A stretch of DNA of 64,000 bases from Robiginitomaculum sp. (GCA_002733495.1 NVVV01000001.1:115795-179794), one strand, 5' to 3'. Positions 46,096 through 56,729 are shown, counted from the stretch's first letter. Notes: a model not told the origin generated them from the sequence alone. A program made the numbers and translations.

Positions 46096-47301
46096 ATGAT
46101 GATCAGATTATGGCTTACACTTTCTACGCTCTGCCTGATGGCCTGGGCTTCCTTTGGGTATGCTCAAGAGGTTTCCCCCACCTGCGAGCAGCGTGCCAAG
46201 GCAATTGATGTTCTCCAGCAAAAAATAGAGGATACGCGCAAAGCCTATGATGAGATCGCTAAAAAGGTCGGCGCGCGCATTAGCCTTACCAACGAGGCCG
46301 TCAAGAAAAAAGAAGATCTGAGCGTCTTATGGGCTGATGTTCTTGCGGCCCGTGAGGAAGCCCTGCCTCAGGCAAAGCTGGCTTTGGGTACGCTGAATAC
46401 AGGCTTTGCCCAGATGCAAGAATTCATCGCAGCAGGGTGCGCAAAAACAACGGCGAGCGAGCTAGAAAAGCGGCGCAAACGCAGTGCCCGGCACTATGAG
46501 GATAATATAAAGGCCATGAAGAACCTGCCTGATGATGCGCTAACATTCTATGCCCCTCCGCCTCCACCAGATCCGGCCATATGTATGGCCCTGGACGAAG
46601 CCCGTAAAACCGCCGAGGCCAAAGCCAAAGCCCACAGCCTGAAAAATGATGCTAAAATCATGGCGTATCGCAAAGCCAGAGCCGCCGTTAATAACGCCAT
46701 AGATTTTAAGCGCCCCTTTAAAAAAGAATGGAATACACTGGTCAATGCCAGAAATGAGACCCTGCAACCTACTGAAGAATATATAAAATTGATTCGCAGT
46801 CTTTTTGAGCCTGTAAAAGAAGGGCTGGACAATCACTGTGTCCAGATGAGCGCGCAAGAAGAAAGCAAATATGCCAAAAGCACAGCTAAAATTCTAAAAG
46901 AAGTTAGCACCAGCTATCGCGCTATTAAATTTATGCCCCTTGATCGTGAAGAATACCGCCTGAAAAGAAATCTTTCAACCTCTGCCCGCGTCGCTATTGT
47001 CAACAAAACAAGCCATATTTTATGCTTTCATCTTGGTGATACGGCCCCAGGCAAGTGCGTGATAAAACCACACGGAGAAAAGTTGGTAGAATTGCCTGTT
47101 AATGAAAAGGGCGAGCCAAACGCGCCCCTTATTATCACCGGGGGCGTAGAGTGGAAGAAAAATAATCCAGAATTCCCCCAGGTTAAGAGCGTAAGTGTTT
47201 GCAGAAAACGTATGTTTGAGCACAAGACAGGCAGTAAATTATGGGAAATCACCGAAGGTCTTGATGAGGACTGCACAGTGCCTGCACCCGCAGACGAATA
47301 G
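46096..47301 (+). CDS. Hypothetical exported protein
   Basis: 401 aa, signal peptide MIRLWLTLSTLCLMAWASFGYAQE, coiled-coil-rich; C-terminal NKTSHILCFHLGDTAPGKCVIKPHGEKLVELPV domain. Confidence 0.65.
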   Translation: MMIRLWLTLSTLCLMAWASFGYAQEVSPTCEQRAKAIDVLQQKIEDTRKAYDEIAKKVGARISLTNEAVKKKEDLSVLWADVLAAREEALPQAKLALGTLNTGFAQMQEFIAAGCAKTTASELEKRRKRSARHYEDNIKAMKNLPDDALTFYAPPPPPDPAICMALDEARKTAEAKAKAHSLKNDAKIMAYRKARAAVNNAIDFKRPFKKEWNTLVNARNETLQPTEEYIKLIRSLFEPVKEGLDNHCVQMSAQEESKYAKSTAKILKEVSTSYRAIKFMPLDREEYRLKRNLSTSARVAIVNKTSHILCFHLGDTAPGKCVIKPHGEKLVELPVNEKGEPNAPLIITGGVEWKKNNPEFPQVKSVSVCRKRMFEHKTGSKLWEITEGLDEDCTVPAPADE

Positions 47302-47438
47302 TATCATCTTCAATTCCTGTGTGCCCTGACCTCGGTCAGTTACAAAGAGCAAACCTTCTGCCGTCAAGAGTGAATATGCCACATGCCGCATTTGCCACAA
47401 GTGCGGTAGGGTCCTGCTATGCAACACGGAGGAAACGC

Positions 47439-47675
47439 ATGTCACATGTCCAGCACGAACTGGCCCAGAAGTTCCCTGAAAAGACCGATCGCATCCATGC
47501 GTTAAAAACGGGTGATGCCCATTTTTCACGCTTGTTCGATGAATACCACGACCTGAACCGGCACATTCACCGTATCGAATCACGCGGAACGGATCGCAGT
47601 CGCGAAATGATGAAGGAACTGAAGCTACAACGCATCACTTTGCTAGACAAACTCACCGCAATGCTGAACACCTAG
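47439..47675 (+). CDS. YdcH/DUF465-like small protein
   Basis: MSHVQHELAQKFPEKTDRIHALKTGDAHFSRLFDEYHDLNRHIHRIES...LKLQRITLLDKLTAMLNT. Confidence 0.85.
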   Translation: MSHVQHELAQKFPEKTDRIHALKTGDAHFSRLFDEYHDLNRHIHRIESRGTDRSREMMKELKLQRITLLDKLTAMLNT

Positions 47676-48634
47676 CCGCAAATTTTTATTTTTGCGGACT
47701 CATATTCTTTGATCAAACGGGCAACCAGATCGCCTGCGCCGGGCACATCATGAATGGCACCAATGCCCTGACCGCAACCCCATATATCGCGCCACGCCTT
47801 GGCATCAGATTTGCCGCCTGAGCCAAAATTCATTGATGAGGGATCGGCCTTGGGCAAATTGTCCGGGTCCAAGTCGGCAGCCCGAATTGAAGGCGCCAGA
47901 TAATTTCCATGAATGCCGGTAAAGAGCGATGAATTAACAATATCGCTAGCGTTAGAGTCCACCACCATCTGCTTATAGGCCTCCTGGGCGCGGGCCTCTT
48001 GCGTGGCAATAAACAAAGACCCGGCATAGGCTAGGTCTGCGCCCATGACCTGCGCGGCCAAAATGGCACCGCCCGTGGCAATAGAGCCGGAAAGCAAAAG
48101 CGGCCCATCAAACCAGTCGCGAATTTCCTGTATCAGGGCAAAAGGCGATAACGGTCCCGCATGGCCACCTGCCCCGGCGGCCACGGCAATCAGGCCATCG
48201 GCTCCCTTCTCAATCGCCTTGTGGGCAAAACGGTTATTGATAATATCATGCAAACAGACCCCGCCATAAGAATGTACCGCCTCAAAAACTTCGGGCCGTG
48301 CGCCCAGCGAGGTGATCACCACCGGCACCTTGTGCTTCACACACAGAGCCACGTCTTCTTCCAGACGCGCATTCGAGCGATGCACGATCTGGTTTACCGC
48401 AAAAGGCGCCGAGGGGGCATCGGGGTTGGCCGCATCATAGGCCGCCAGCTCTTCCCTGATTTGCACCAGCCAGTCATCGAGCTGTTCAATGGGGCGCGCA
48501 TTCAGGGACGGGAACGCGCCAACTATGCCGGCTTTACACTGGGCAATCACCAGTTCCGGACCGGACAGAATAAACATTGGCGCACCGATTAAAGGCAGGC
48601 GCAGACGCTCTTTTAAAAACGAAGGTAAGGACAA
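47672..48634 (-). CDS. Nitronate monooxygenase (2-nitropropane dioxygenase-like)
   Basis: LIGAPMFILSGPELVIAQCKAGIVGAFPSLN, AAGAGGHAGPLSPFALIQEIRDWFDGPLLLSGSIATGGAILAAQVMGADLAYAGSLFIAT; start position uncertain (the ORF extends to 48694). Confidence 0.9.
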   Translation of the reverse strand: MSLPSFLKERLRLPLIGAPMFILSGPELVIAQCKAGIVGAFPSLNARPIEQLDDWLVQIREELAAYDAANPDAPSAPFAVNQIVHRSNARLEEDVALCVKHKVPVVITSLGARPEVFEAVHSYGGVCLHDIINNRFAHKAIEKGADGLIAVAAGAGGHAGPLSPFALIQEIRDWFDGPLLLSGSIATGGAILAAQVMGADLAYAGSLFIATQEARAQEAYKQMVVDSNASDIVNSSLFTGIHGNYLAPSIRAADLDPDNLPKADPSSMNFGSGGKSDAKAWRDIWGCGQGIGAIHDVPGAGDLVARLIKEYESAKIKICG

Positions 48635-48710
48635 ATCAAAGGCTCCAAAAACACATAAAAACCATACCAACACTGTCCCACTGGCAAGGGCCAAAGTCTA
48701 GATATCTCTT

Positions 48711-48786
48711 CCATCCTTCGACAAGCTCAGGATGAGGCAGAGTTGAATCAAAATATCGACCTCATCCTGAGCTTGTCGAAGGATGG
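48711..48786. repeat. Perfect 27-bp inverted repeat, family C
   Basis: ccatccttcgacaagctcaggatgagg...cctcatcctgagcttgtcgaaggatgg. Confidence 0.93.
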
Positions 48787-48802
48787 GAATATACAACGCT
48801 CC

Positions 48803-51800
48803 CTAATCCACCAAATCCGCGATTTCCCGCACTGCCATTTCCACCCCGCGCAGGCGCTGCACTGGCTCGGGCCAATTGCCGCGCATCACCAGTTTTTGAT
48901 CCGGGCGCAGCTTATAACTGTTTGGATTACGGCCCATTAGATCCACAAGGCCCAGCGGGTTGGCAAAGGCCGCACCCCGGAAGGTCAGCACCACGCCTTT
49001 TGGTCCGGCATCCGCCTTTTCGATCCCCGCCTTTTTGCACAGGGCCTTGATTTGCATCACGCTGAGCAAATGTTTGGCCTCATCGGGCAGAGGCCCAAAG
49101 CGGTCGATCAGCTCGGCGGCAAAGGCCTCGCGCTCCTCGGCGCTTTCAGTCCCGGCAAGACGGCGATAAAGCTGTAGGCGCACATCCAGATCGGGCACAT
49201 AATGATCGGGGATAAGGACGCTGACGCCAGTATTGATTTGCGGCGTCCATTCGGAATCACTCTGCGCATCGCCGGTTTTCATCTCGGCCACGGCTTCTTC
49301 CAGCATCGCCTGGTAAAGCTCGACCCCTACATCGCGAATTTGGCCCGACTGTTCCTCGCCCAGCAGATTGCCGCCGCCGCGCAAATCCAGATCATGGCTG
49401 GCCAGCATAAAACCCGCCCCCAGCGTATCCAGCGAGGACAGCACTTTTAAACGCGCCTCGGCGGTTTTAGTGATTTTGAACTTTGCCGGAATGGTCAAAT
49501 AGGCATAGCCGCGCACTTTCGAGCGCCCAACCCGGCCCCGAAGCTGGTATAATTGTGACAGGCCAAAACGGTCAGCCCGGTGCACGATCAGTGTATTGGC
49601 GGTGGGAATATCAAGGCCAGATTCGATAATCGTGGTCGAAAGCAGCACATCATAACGTCCCTCGTAAAAGGCGGTCATAATGTCTTCAAGATCGGACGGA
49701 TTCATCTGCCCATGGGCAACGATATAACTGACCTCGGGCACGCTATTGCGCAAAAATTGTTCTATCTCATCAAGATCAAGAATGCGCGGCACCACAAAAA
49801 AGCTCTGCCCACCGCGAAAACGCTCGCGCAGCAGGGCTTCGCGCACTGTCACCTCATCAAAGGGCGCCACATAGGTGCGCACGGCCAGGCGGTCCACCGG
49901 CGGCGTAGCGATCAAAGACAGCTCACGAATACCGCTAAGCGCCATTTGCAAGGTGCGCGGGATCGGCGTGGCGGTCAGAGTCAGCACATGCACATCGGCG
50001 CGTAGGGCTTTGAGTTGCTCTTTGTGGCGCACCCCAAAATGCTGTTCCTCGTCAATAATCATCAGGGACAGATCGCGAAACTTGATCTGCTTTCCAAGAA
50101 GCGCATGAGTACCGATCACAATGTCCGTCTGGCCCGAGGCCAGACCTTCGCGAGTGGCCTTGGCTTCCTTGGTTGGCACCAGACGTGATAGCCGCCCGAT
50201 CTTGACCGGCCAGCCAGCGAAGCGGTCCTTGAACGTGCGGTAATGCTGGCGGGCCAGCAATGTCGTTGGGGCCACCACAGCCACTTGACGCCCGGTCATG
50301 GCCACCACAAAGGCGGCGCGCAGCGCAATCTCGGTCTTGCCAAAGCCGACATCGCCGCAAATCAGCCGATCCATGGGACGACCCTTGCCCAGATCATCCA
50401 GCACATCAGCAATCGAAGACAATTGATCATCAGTTTCAACGAACGGAAAACGGGCACAAAACTCGTCCCACTCCCCGGCAGGCGGCGTGATTACATCGGC
50501 GGTGCGCATTTCACGCGCTGCCGCAATCTCGATCAGCTCTCCGGCCATATCACGCAGGCGGTTTTTGGCCTTGGCCTTGCGCGCCTGCCAGGCAGCACCC
50601 CCCAGCTTGTCCAGATTGGCATTGGCCGATTCGCTGCCATAGCGCGACAAAAGCTCTATATTCTCTACGGGAAGGAACAGCTTGTCCCCACCGGCATAAT
50701 GCAATTCCAGACAGTCATGGGGCGCTTCGCCCACATCCAAGGTCGTCAGCCCGATAAAGCGCCCAATCCCATGATCGACATGCACCACCAGATCTTCCGG
50801 GTGCAGGCTGGCCACTTCGGCAATAAAATTGGCGGCGCGTTTTTTACGCCGCGCATGGGCCAGCCGGTCGCCCAGAACATCCTGTTCGGCAATAACCGCA
50901 AAGTCTTCAGTTTCAAAACCATGATCCAGAGGCAGGACCGCCCGCCCAATAACCTTGGCAGGCAAGGCCCTAAAATCACCAAAGGCCTCTATGGCACGAA
51001 TGCCCGTAACCCCATGATCTTCTAAAACCCCGGCGGTGCGCTCTGCCGATCCGGTGGACCAGCCCGCAATCAGCACCTTTTTACCGGCGGCGCGAAGAGC
51101 ATTGATATGGCCACGCACCGCATCATAAACATTGGTATTGGCGGCGCTGCGCTCAGCAGCAAAGATCCGCCCGGACTTGCCTTTGGCATCTACATGGGCA
51201 TCACCCGGTGGTAAAGCGAAGGGCGAAAACTGGCGCAGGTCCAGCGGCAAAATGGCTCCATTAAAGGCATCTTCATTCAGATAAAACGCGTCCGGGTCCA
51301 GCGCCCGATAGGCCGGGGCCGATAGCGCCGATGCATGGGCCTGCGCTGCGTTTTCCTTGCGCGCGGCATAATAGTCCTCGACCATTTTCACCCGCTCGCC
51401 AAGAGACTCACTGGACAGATGGTCCAGGGCAAACAGCACGCCTTGGCCAAAATAATCAAACACCGTCTCGGTCTGCTCGTAAAACAGCGGCAACCAGTGC
51501 TCGATCCCCTGAGGACGCGCGCCAGCACTGACCGCATCATAAAGCGCGTCATTCTGCGCCGGGCCAAAATTACGCACAAAGCCAGAGCGAAAACGCGATA
51601 TGCTTTGCGGCGTCAGCAATATTTCGCTCACCGGGGCCAATGCCCCTTGCCCCAGCGTTTTTAAGGACCGCTGGGTTTGCGGATCAAAACTGCGCATGCT
51701 TTCCAGCGTGTCACCAAAAAAGTCGAGCCGCACTGGCTCTGATTGCCCCGGTGCAAACACATCCACAACACCGCCGCGCACTGCATAATCGCCCGGCTCC

Positions 51801-52285
51801 ATCACCGTACTGGCCCGCGCATAGCCATTGATTTGCAAATGTGCCGTCAGCGCTTCCATGCCAATGCGGGCGCCCGGACGCACCGCAAACCCGGCCTTGC
51901 CCAGTTCCGCCCGTGGCGGCACACGCTGGGTCAACGCATTAATGGTTGTCACCACAAGGCGCGTCGCTGGCTGGTCTTCCTGAACTAGCGCCCACAGCGT
52001 CCCGGCCCGCATGGCCGCCAGATCCACCGCAGGCGATACCCGGTCATAGGGCAGGCAATCCCACGCCGGCAAACGCAGCAAATCAATATCAGGGGCAAAA
52101 AAAGCGCACGCGCTGGCAAAGGCGGCGGCGCGGGCATCATCACGCGCCACAAAAACACTAAGCCCGCCACGGGCACGGGCCGCATCGCAAAAGAGCAACG
52201 CATCATAGCCCTCTGGCGCGCCGCCAATGCTCAGCGCACCCGGCGCAGAGGCAATGCGCGTCAAGACCTCAGACAGCCCGGCCAT
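48803..52285 (-). CDS. mfd: Transcription-repair coupling factor
   Basis: 1160 aa; UvrB-like N-terminus, CarD-like RID, helicase motifs GDVGFGKTEIALRAAF, IIDEEQHFGVRHKE. Confidence 0.97.
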   Translation of the reverse strand: MAGLSEVLTRIASAPGALSIGGAPEGYDALLFCDAARARGGLSVFVARDDARAAAFASACAFFAPDIDLLRLPAWDCLPYDRVSPAVDLAAMRAGTLWALVQEDQPATRLVVTTINALTQRVPPRAELGKAGFAVRPGARIGMEALTAHLQINGYARASTVMEPGDYAVRGGVVDVFAPGQSEPVRLDFFGDTLESMRSFDPQTQRSLKTLGQGALAPVSEILLTPQSISRFRSGFVRNFGPAQNDALYDAVSAGARPQGIEHWLPLFYEQTETVFDYFGQGVLFALDHLSSESLGERVKMVEDYYAARKENAAQAHASALSAPAYRALDPDAFYLNEDAFNGAILPLDLRQFSPFALPPGDAHVDAKGKSGRIFAAERSAANTNVYDAVRGHINALRAAGKKVLIAGWSTGSAERTAGVLEDHGVTGIRAIEAFGDFRALPAKVIGRAVLPLDHGFETEDFAVIAEQDVLGDRLAHARRKKRAANFIAEVASLHPEDLVVHVDHGIGRFIGLTTLDVGEAPHDCLELHYAGGDKLFLPVENIELLSRYGSESANANLDKLGGAAWQARKAKAKNRLRDMAGELIEIAAAREMRTADVITPPAGEWDEFCARFPFVETDDQLSSIADVLDDLGKGRPMDRLICGDVGFGKTEIALRAAFVVAMTGRQVAVVAPTTLLARQHYRTFKDRFAGWPVKIGRLSRLVPTKEAKATREGLASGQTDIVIGTHALLGKQIKFRDLSLMIIDEEQHFGVRHKEQLKALRADVHVLTLTATPIPRTLQMALSGIRELSLIATPPVDRLAVRTYVAPFDEVTVREALLRERFRGGQSFFVVPRILDLDEIEQFLRNSVPEVSYIVAHGQMNPSDLEDIMTAFYEGRYDVLLSTTIIESGLDIPTANTLIVHRADRFGLSQLYQLRGRVGRSKVRGYAYLTIPAKFKITKTAEARLKVLSSLDTLGAGFMLASHDLDLRGGGNLLGEEQSGQIRDVGVELYQAMLEEAVAEMKTGDAQSDSEWTPQINTGVSVLIPDHYVPDLDVRLQLYRRLAGTESAEEREAFAAELIDRFGPLPDEAKHLLSVMQIKALCKKAGIEKADAGPKGVVLTFRGAAFANPLGLVDLMGRNPNSYKLRPDQKLVMRGNWPEPVQRLRGVEMAVREIADLVD

Positions 52286-52287
52286 GC

Positions 52288-52566
52288 TTATCCGCTCCGG
52301 CCATCACTAAGGGTGTCGGCCAGTGTAGAAAAATCACGGATTTCTGCCATGATCGGCGTTTCAAACGCGGAAGGCATCTCCACCTTGCCAGTAATCCAGT
52401 GATAAAGCGGGCCATCTTCCTCGGCCAGAATCGCCTCGAACTGATCCAGCTCATCGGCGTTCAGCGTCTTAAGACGCCGATCGGCAAAACTGCCTAAAAT
52501 CAGGTCCATTTCCTTAAAACCCCGGTGCCAAGCCCGAAAGCGCATTCGTTTTGTTCGCGTGTCCAT
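52288..52566 (-). CDS. sdhE: FAD assembly factor SdhE (succinate dehydrogenase assembly factor 2)
   Basis: RMRFRAWHRGFKEMDLILGSFAD...FEAILAEEDGPLYHWITGK; next to mfd. Confidence 0.93.
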   Translation of the reverse strand: MDTRTKRMRFRAWHRGFKEMDLILGSFADRRLKTLNADELDQFEAILAEEDGPLYHWITGKVEMPSAFETPIMAEIRDFSTLADTLSDGRSG

Positions 52567-52749
52567 GGGGCATGGCTATAGGCTAGATTTTGCATAAAAC
52601 AAACGGATTTTTGGTGTAATATCAAAGGAAATGCCAGTGTCATACCAATGCCATAATATTCTAGTTACCTTGGCGCGTATGATGACCTATGCTCACAGAG
52701 GTATAAACATATATAGTGCCAGAACGGGCCATTAGGGCAAAACAGGATT

Positions 52750-53745
52750 ATGACTATGCGGGGTATGCAAGCCTTGATCTTTTTTGGTGTCTGGTTGCTG
52801 TGTGCACACAGCGCCCAGGCTGCCGACGCCGTTGCGCCCCGAGTTTTGCGCGTACTGACCTATAACATCAATGCCCTGCCCAGCCCGGTAAAGCGGCACA
52901 AAACCGTGCGTTTGAACCGTATAGCGGAAATCTTGAAAGAACGCAGAGCCAAGGGCACTCAGCCAGACATTGTGGTCCTGCAAGAGGCCTTTGGCTCGCG
53001 CTGTGACGTGATCATCGAGCAAAGCGGTTACAAATATGTAGTGCGTGGCCCGGGCCGAAAAAGCGGGAAAAATGGCCGGGGAACGCCATGGGGTGTTGAA
53101 GGTGGACACTCCTATAACAAACCTGCAAAAACGCAAAAATTTATGGGCAGCGGCCTGATTATCCTCAGTGACTATAAGATCACCAATCCGGTTTTCACAA
53201 CCTTTGGCGGCAAGGCCTGCGCCGGTCTGGATTGTCTGGCGAATAAAGCCATCATGATGACAGAAATTAGCATTCCGGGCCTGAAAGAGCCGGTAAAACT
53301 GGTCACATCGCATTTTAATTCCAACCGTTCGGCCAAGGCCCCTGGTGCGGTGCGTCTGCGCGCCCATCAAAAGCAGACGGATATTCTGGCCAAATTTCTC
53401 AGTCGGACAACAGATATGCAGGCCCCGGTGATCTTGGCCGGCGATTTCAACACCAAACTGCCGGTGCGCTATCAGTATTTTCGTGAAGAAATTAATGCGC
53501 TGGATGCGGCAGAAATCTGCCTTGCAACCGGCATGTCCTGTGCCCTTGGGGATCAGACCATCCCCTCGGAAATTCTGTATCTGACAGATGACAAACAGTT
53601 TTACCGCTCGGGCAGCGCCACATTGCTGACACCTGTCTTTATCGAACGAAATTTTCGCGAATCGATTGAGGGGCGCGCCCTCTCCGACCATACCGGCTAT
53701 GAAGTGCACTACGCACTGGATACACGCGATAATACTGGGAAATGA
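52750..53745 (+). CDS. Secreted endonuclease/exonuclease/phosphatase-fold hydrolase (sphingomyelinase/DNase I-like)
   Basis: Signal peptide; VLTYNINALP, DIVVLQEAF, GSGLIILSDY, VTSHFNS, VILAGDFNTK, LSDHTGYEV. Confidence 0.85.
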   Translation: MTMRGMQALIFFGVWLLCAHSAQAADAVAPRVLRVLTYNINALPSPVKRHKTVRLNRIAEILKERRAKGTQPDIVVLQEAFGSRCDVIIEQSGYKYVVRGPGRKSGKNGRGTPWGVEGGHSYNKPAKTQKFMGSGLIILSDYKITNPVFTTFGGKACAGLDCLANKAIMMTEISIPGLKEPVKLVTSHFNSNRSAKAPGAVRLRAHQKQTDILAKFLSRTTDMQAPVILAGDFNTKLPVRYQYFREEINALDAAEICLATGMSCALGDQTIPSEILYLTDDKQFYRSGSATLLTPVFIERNFRESIEGRALSDHTGYEVHYALDTRDNTGK

Positions 53746-54599
53746 ACGTGCCTTCTGTGTCTTGCGTTTTACGGTCCCAGACCATCGTCTTTTTGATTAG
53801 TGTCTTTGCCGTTCCCAGCGCCCATGCCGATGTGCGCACGTCACCCATTGGGCCACCAATATATATCAAGGCCACCGAGCTGGACCTTGGGGAAAAGGAC
53901 GATAAGTGGCATGGCCGTTATGGGGTGGGACTAGCGCTGGTGCCAGAATTTGCCGGATCAGATGGTTATGCCCTGGACATTGATCTGGATCTTAAACTCT
54001 TTTGGAAAAACACCTTTTTCTTTGAAAACGGTACGTTGGGAGTCATCACCTTTAACAATCGCATCTGGCGCGCCGGGGTTATGCTGCGCGGGGTTGATGG
54101 CCGAAGACGACGCAATCTGCCTGTGCCGCTGCAGGGTCTGGGCAAGGTAGATGTCAGGCTGGATGGCGGGGCCTTTGTCGGCATGTCGCTTTATAAATTC
54201 TATCTAACCGGCGAGGTCTTTACCGATCTGTCTGGTGTGACCAGCGGCCAGACCTTTAATCTGGAAGGCGGCTATACCAAGGAACTCAGCCGTAAGGCGC
54301 GCCTGGTGCCCTATGTGCGCTTAAAATGGGGATCAAATGCGCATATGCAAAGCTTTTTTGGTGTCACGTCTGCCCAGTCTGCGGCAACCGGGTTGACCGC
54401 GTTTCGCGCCCATGCCGGGCTTTATGAAAGCGCCATTGGGGCGATTTTTGAAAATGATCTGGGCCAGCACTGGCGACTGGGGGCCAGCGCCAATCTTGGG
54501 TTGCTGAGCGGCGCGGCGAGTAACAGCCCCATCACCCGCAGCCGCTATGGCAGTCGTGGGCAATATAGCCTGCGCGTCAAATTACTGAAAACATTCTGA
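53742..54599 (+). CDS. MipA/OmpV family outer membrane protein
   Basis: Signal peptide; RYGVGLALVPEFAGSDGYALDIDLDLKLFWKNTFFFENG...; C-terminal Phe; overlaps the upstream gene by 4 bp. Confidence 0.8.
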   Translation: MNVPSVSCVLRSQTIVFLISVFAVPSAHADVRTSPIGPPIYIKATELDLGEKDDKWHGRYGVGLALVPEFAGSDGYALDIDLDLKLFWKNTFFFENGTLGVITFNNRIWRAGVMLRGVDGRRRRNLPVPLQGLGKVDVRLDGGAFVGMSLYKFYLTGEVFTDLSGVTSGQTFNLEGGYTKELSRKARLVPYVRLKWGSNAHMQSFFGVTSAQSAATGLTAFRAHAGLYESAIGAIFENDLGQHWRLGASANLGLLSGAASNSPITRSRYGSRGQYSLRVKLLKTF

Positions 54600-54647
54600 A
54601 CGCAAAACCAGTGGCAAATTCGCGCCATTCTGGTTTATGATACCCCC

Positions 54648-56729
54648 ATGCGGCCACAAATTCTCTTTCCTCTTTTTGCCGATACAGACGTTCTTGCGGG
54701 TGTGGGGCCGAAGGTTGCGCAAAATCTGGAAAAGCTGGGCGCGCGCCATGTTCTGGATTTGCTGTTCATGATGCCGGTTTCGCTAACCGATCGCCGCTCG
54801 CGGCCCGGCATTGCCAACGCCATTGATGGCCAGATCGCCAGTTTTGAAGTGGAGATAGAAGACCATAACCCACCGCCCCGGCGCGGCCTGCCCTATCGGG
54901 TGCGCGCCTTTGATGACACCGGCTATCTGACCCTGACATGGTTTCACGGTCGCCCGGATTATTTAATGCGCCAATTGCCACCGGGCCAGCGCCGCATTGT
55001 CAGCGGCAAGGTCGAACGCTTTAGCGGCGAAATTCAAATGCTGCACCCGGACTATATTGTGCCGCTTGATCAAGCGGCTGATATTCCCCCAATCGAGCCG
55101 GTTTATCCCATGACCCAAGGATTGGCCGCCAAAACCCTGCGCAAGGCCATTGCCGGGGCGCTGGAGCGCACGCCAACGCTGGACGAATGGATTGATCCGG
55201 GCCTTTTGGCGGAACGAAACTGGCCCGACTGGCGCGCGGCGCTTTTTGCCCTGCACCAGCCCACAGACTTACAGGTTTTGGATGAAGAAAGCCCGGCGCG
55301 CTGCCGTCTGGCCTATGATGAACTTTTGTCGCGCCAACTGGCACTGGCGCTGGTACGAGCCAAACGGCGTGCAAAACCGGGTCTTGCCTTGACCGGCGAT
55401 GGGCGCAAGGTTCAGGCCATACTGGATGCCGCCCCCTTCACGCCGACGGGCGCGCAAACCCGCGTCTTTGCCGAGATCGAGGCCGATATGGCCGCGCCGG
55501 AACGCATGATGCGTCTGTTGCAAGGCGATGTGGGCGCAGGCAAAACCTTTGTTGCGGCATTGGCTGCAGCCCGCGCCGTCGAAGCTGGCGGGCAATGCGC
55601 CCTGATGGCCCCCACGGAAATTTTAGCCCGCCAGCACGCTCGCTCGCTGGCGCCATTATTGGAGGCGGCGGGCTTGCGCCTTGGCATTTTAACCGGGCGC
55701 GACAAGGGCAAGGAACGGGTGCGCATTCTGGCCCAGTTAAAAAGCGGCGACATTGATGTGATTTGCGGCACCCATGCGCTGTTTCAAGACGGGGTGGAGT
55801 TTCACAATCTGGCTTTGGCCATTATTGATGAGCAACACCGTTTTGGCGTTTCTGACCGTTTGCGCCTAAGCCGCAAGGGGGCACGGCCTGACTTGCTGGT
55901 GATGACCGCAACGCCCATTCCGCGCACGCTGGCACTGGCGGTGTATGGGGATATGGATTTATCAAAACTGGATGAAAAACCACCCGGGCGCAAACCCGTC
56001 ACCACGCGGGTGATGCCGCTGGACCGGCTGGAAGATGTGATCAACCGGCTGGGGCAATTGATCCAGGATGGTGGGCGCGCCTATTGGGTTTGCCCACTGG
56101 TTGAGGAAAGCGACAAGGTGGACATGGCCGCCGCCGAGGATCGTTATCACGATATGAAAGCCCGTTTTGGAGACCGCATTGGCCTGATCCATGGCCGTAT
56201 GCCGGCGCAGGAAAAAGAACGCCTGTCGCAAGCCTTCAAGGATGGGGAAATACAAATACTGGTGGCCACCACCGTGGTCGAAGTGGGCATGGATGTGCCT
56301 GAGGCCAGCGTGATGGTAATTGAACAGGCAGAACGCTTTGGTCTGGCGCAATTGCACCAGCTACGGGGCCGCGTCGGGCGTTCAGAACAGCTCTCCGCCT
56401 GTCTTTTGCTCTACAAGCCCCCCCTTAGCGAGACGGCGCGCAAGCGCCTGGAAATCCTGCGCAATACCGATGACGGATTTCTGATTGCCGAAACAGACTG
56501 GCAATTGCGCGGCATGGGCGAATTGCTGGGCATGCGCCAAAGCGGTATGCCGCGCACCCGCTTTGCTCGCCTTGAGCGGGATACGGAGCTTTTAGAAATC
56601 GCCAACACACAGGCGCGCCTGATTGCCCAAACCGACCCGGACTTGACCGGCAAACGCGGCGCGGCTCTGCGCACGCTGCTCTATCTCTTTGAACAGGATC
56701 AGGCGGTGCGCTTGCTCTCGTCAGGCTGA
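54648..56729 (+). CDS. recG: ATP-dependent DNA helicase RecG
   Basis: GVGPKVAQNLEKLGARHVLDLLFMMP, GDVGAGKTFVAALAA, IIDEQHRFGVSDRL, QLRGRVGRSEQLSACLLL. Confidence 0.96.
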   Translation: MRPQILFPLFADTDVLAGVGPKVAQNLEKLGARHVLDLLFMMPVSLTDRRSRPGIANAIDGQIASFEVEIEDHNPPPRRGLPYRVRAFDDTGYLTLTWFHGRPDYLMRQLPPGQRRIVSGKVERFSGEIQMLHPDYIVPLDQAADIPPIEPVYPMTQGLAAKTLRKAIAGALERTPTLDEWIDPGLLAERNWPDWRAALFALHQPTDLQVLDEESPARCRLAYDELLSRQLALALVRAKRRAKPGLALTGDGRKVQAILDAAPFTPTGAQTRVFAEIEADMAAPERMMRLLQGDVGAGKTFVAALAAARAVEAGGQCALMAPTEILARQHARSLAPLLEAAGLRLGILTGRDKGKERVRILAQLKSGDIDVICGTHALFQDGVEFHNLALAIIDEQHRFGVSDRLRLSRKGARPDLLVMTATPIPRTLALAVYGDMDLSKLDEKPPGRKPVTTRVMPLDRLEDVINRLGQLIQDGGRAYWVCPLVEESDKVDMAAAEDRYHDMKARFGDRIGLIHGRMPAQEKERLSQAFKDGEIQILVATTVVEVGMDVPEASVMVIEQAERFGLAQLHQLRGRVGRSEQLSACLLLYKPPLSETARKRLEILRNTDDGFLIAETDWQLRGMGELLGMRQSGMPRTRFARLERDTELLEIANTQARLIAQTDPDLTGKRGAALRTLLYLFEQDQAVRLLSSG

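Noticed and set aside
56699-56729. 31-bp overlap of the recG and DUF502 3' ends
   Set aside because: Short convergent overlaps are common in compact genomes; both reading frames are otherwise well supported.
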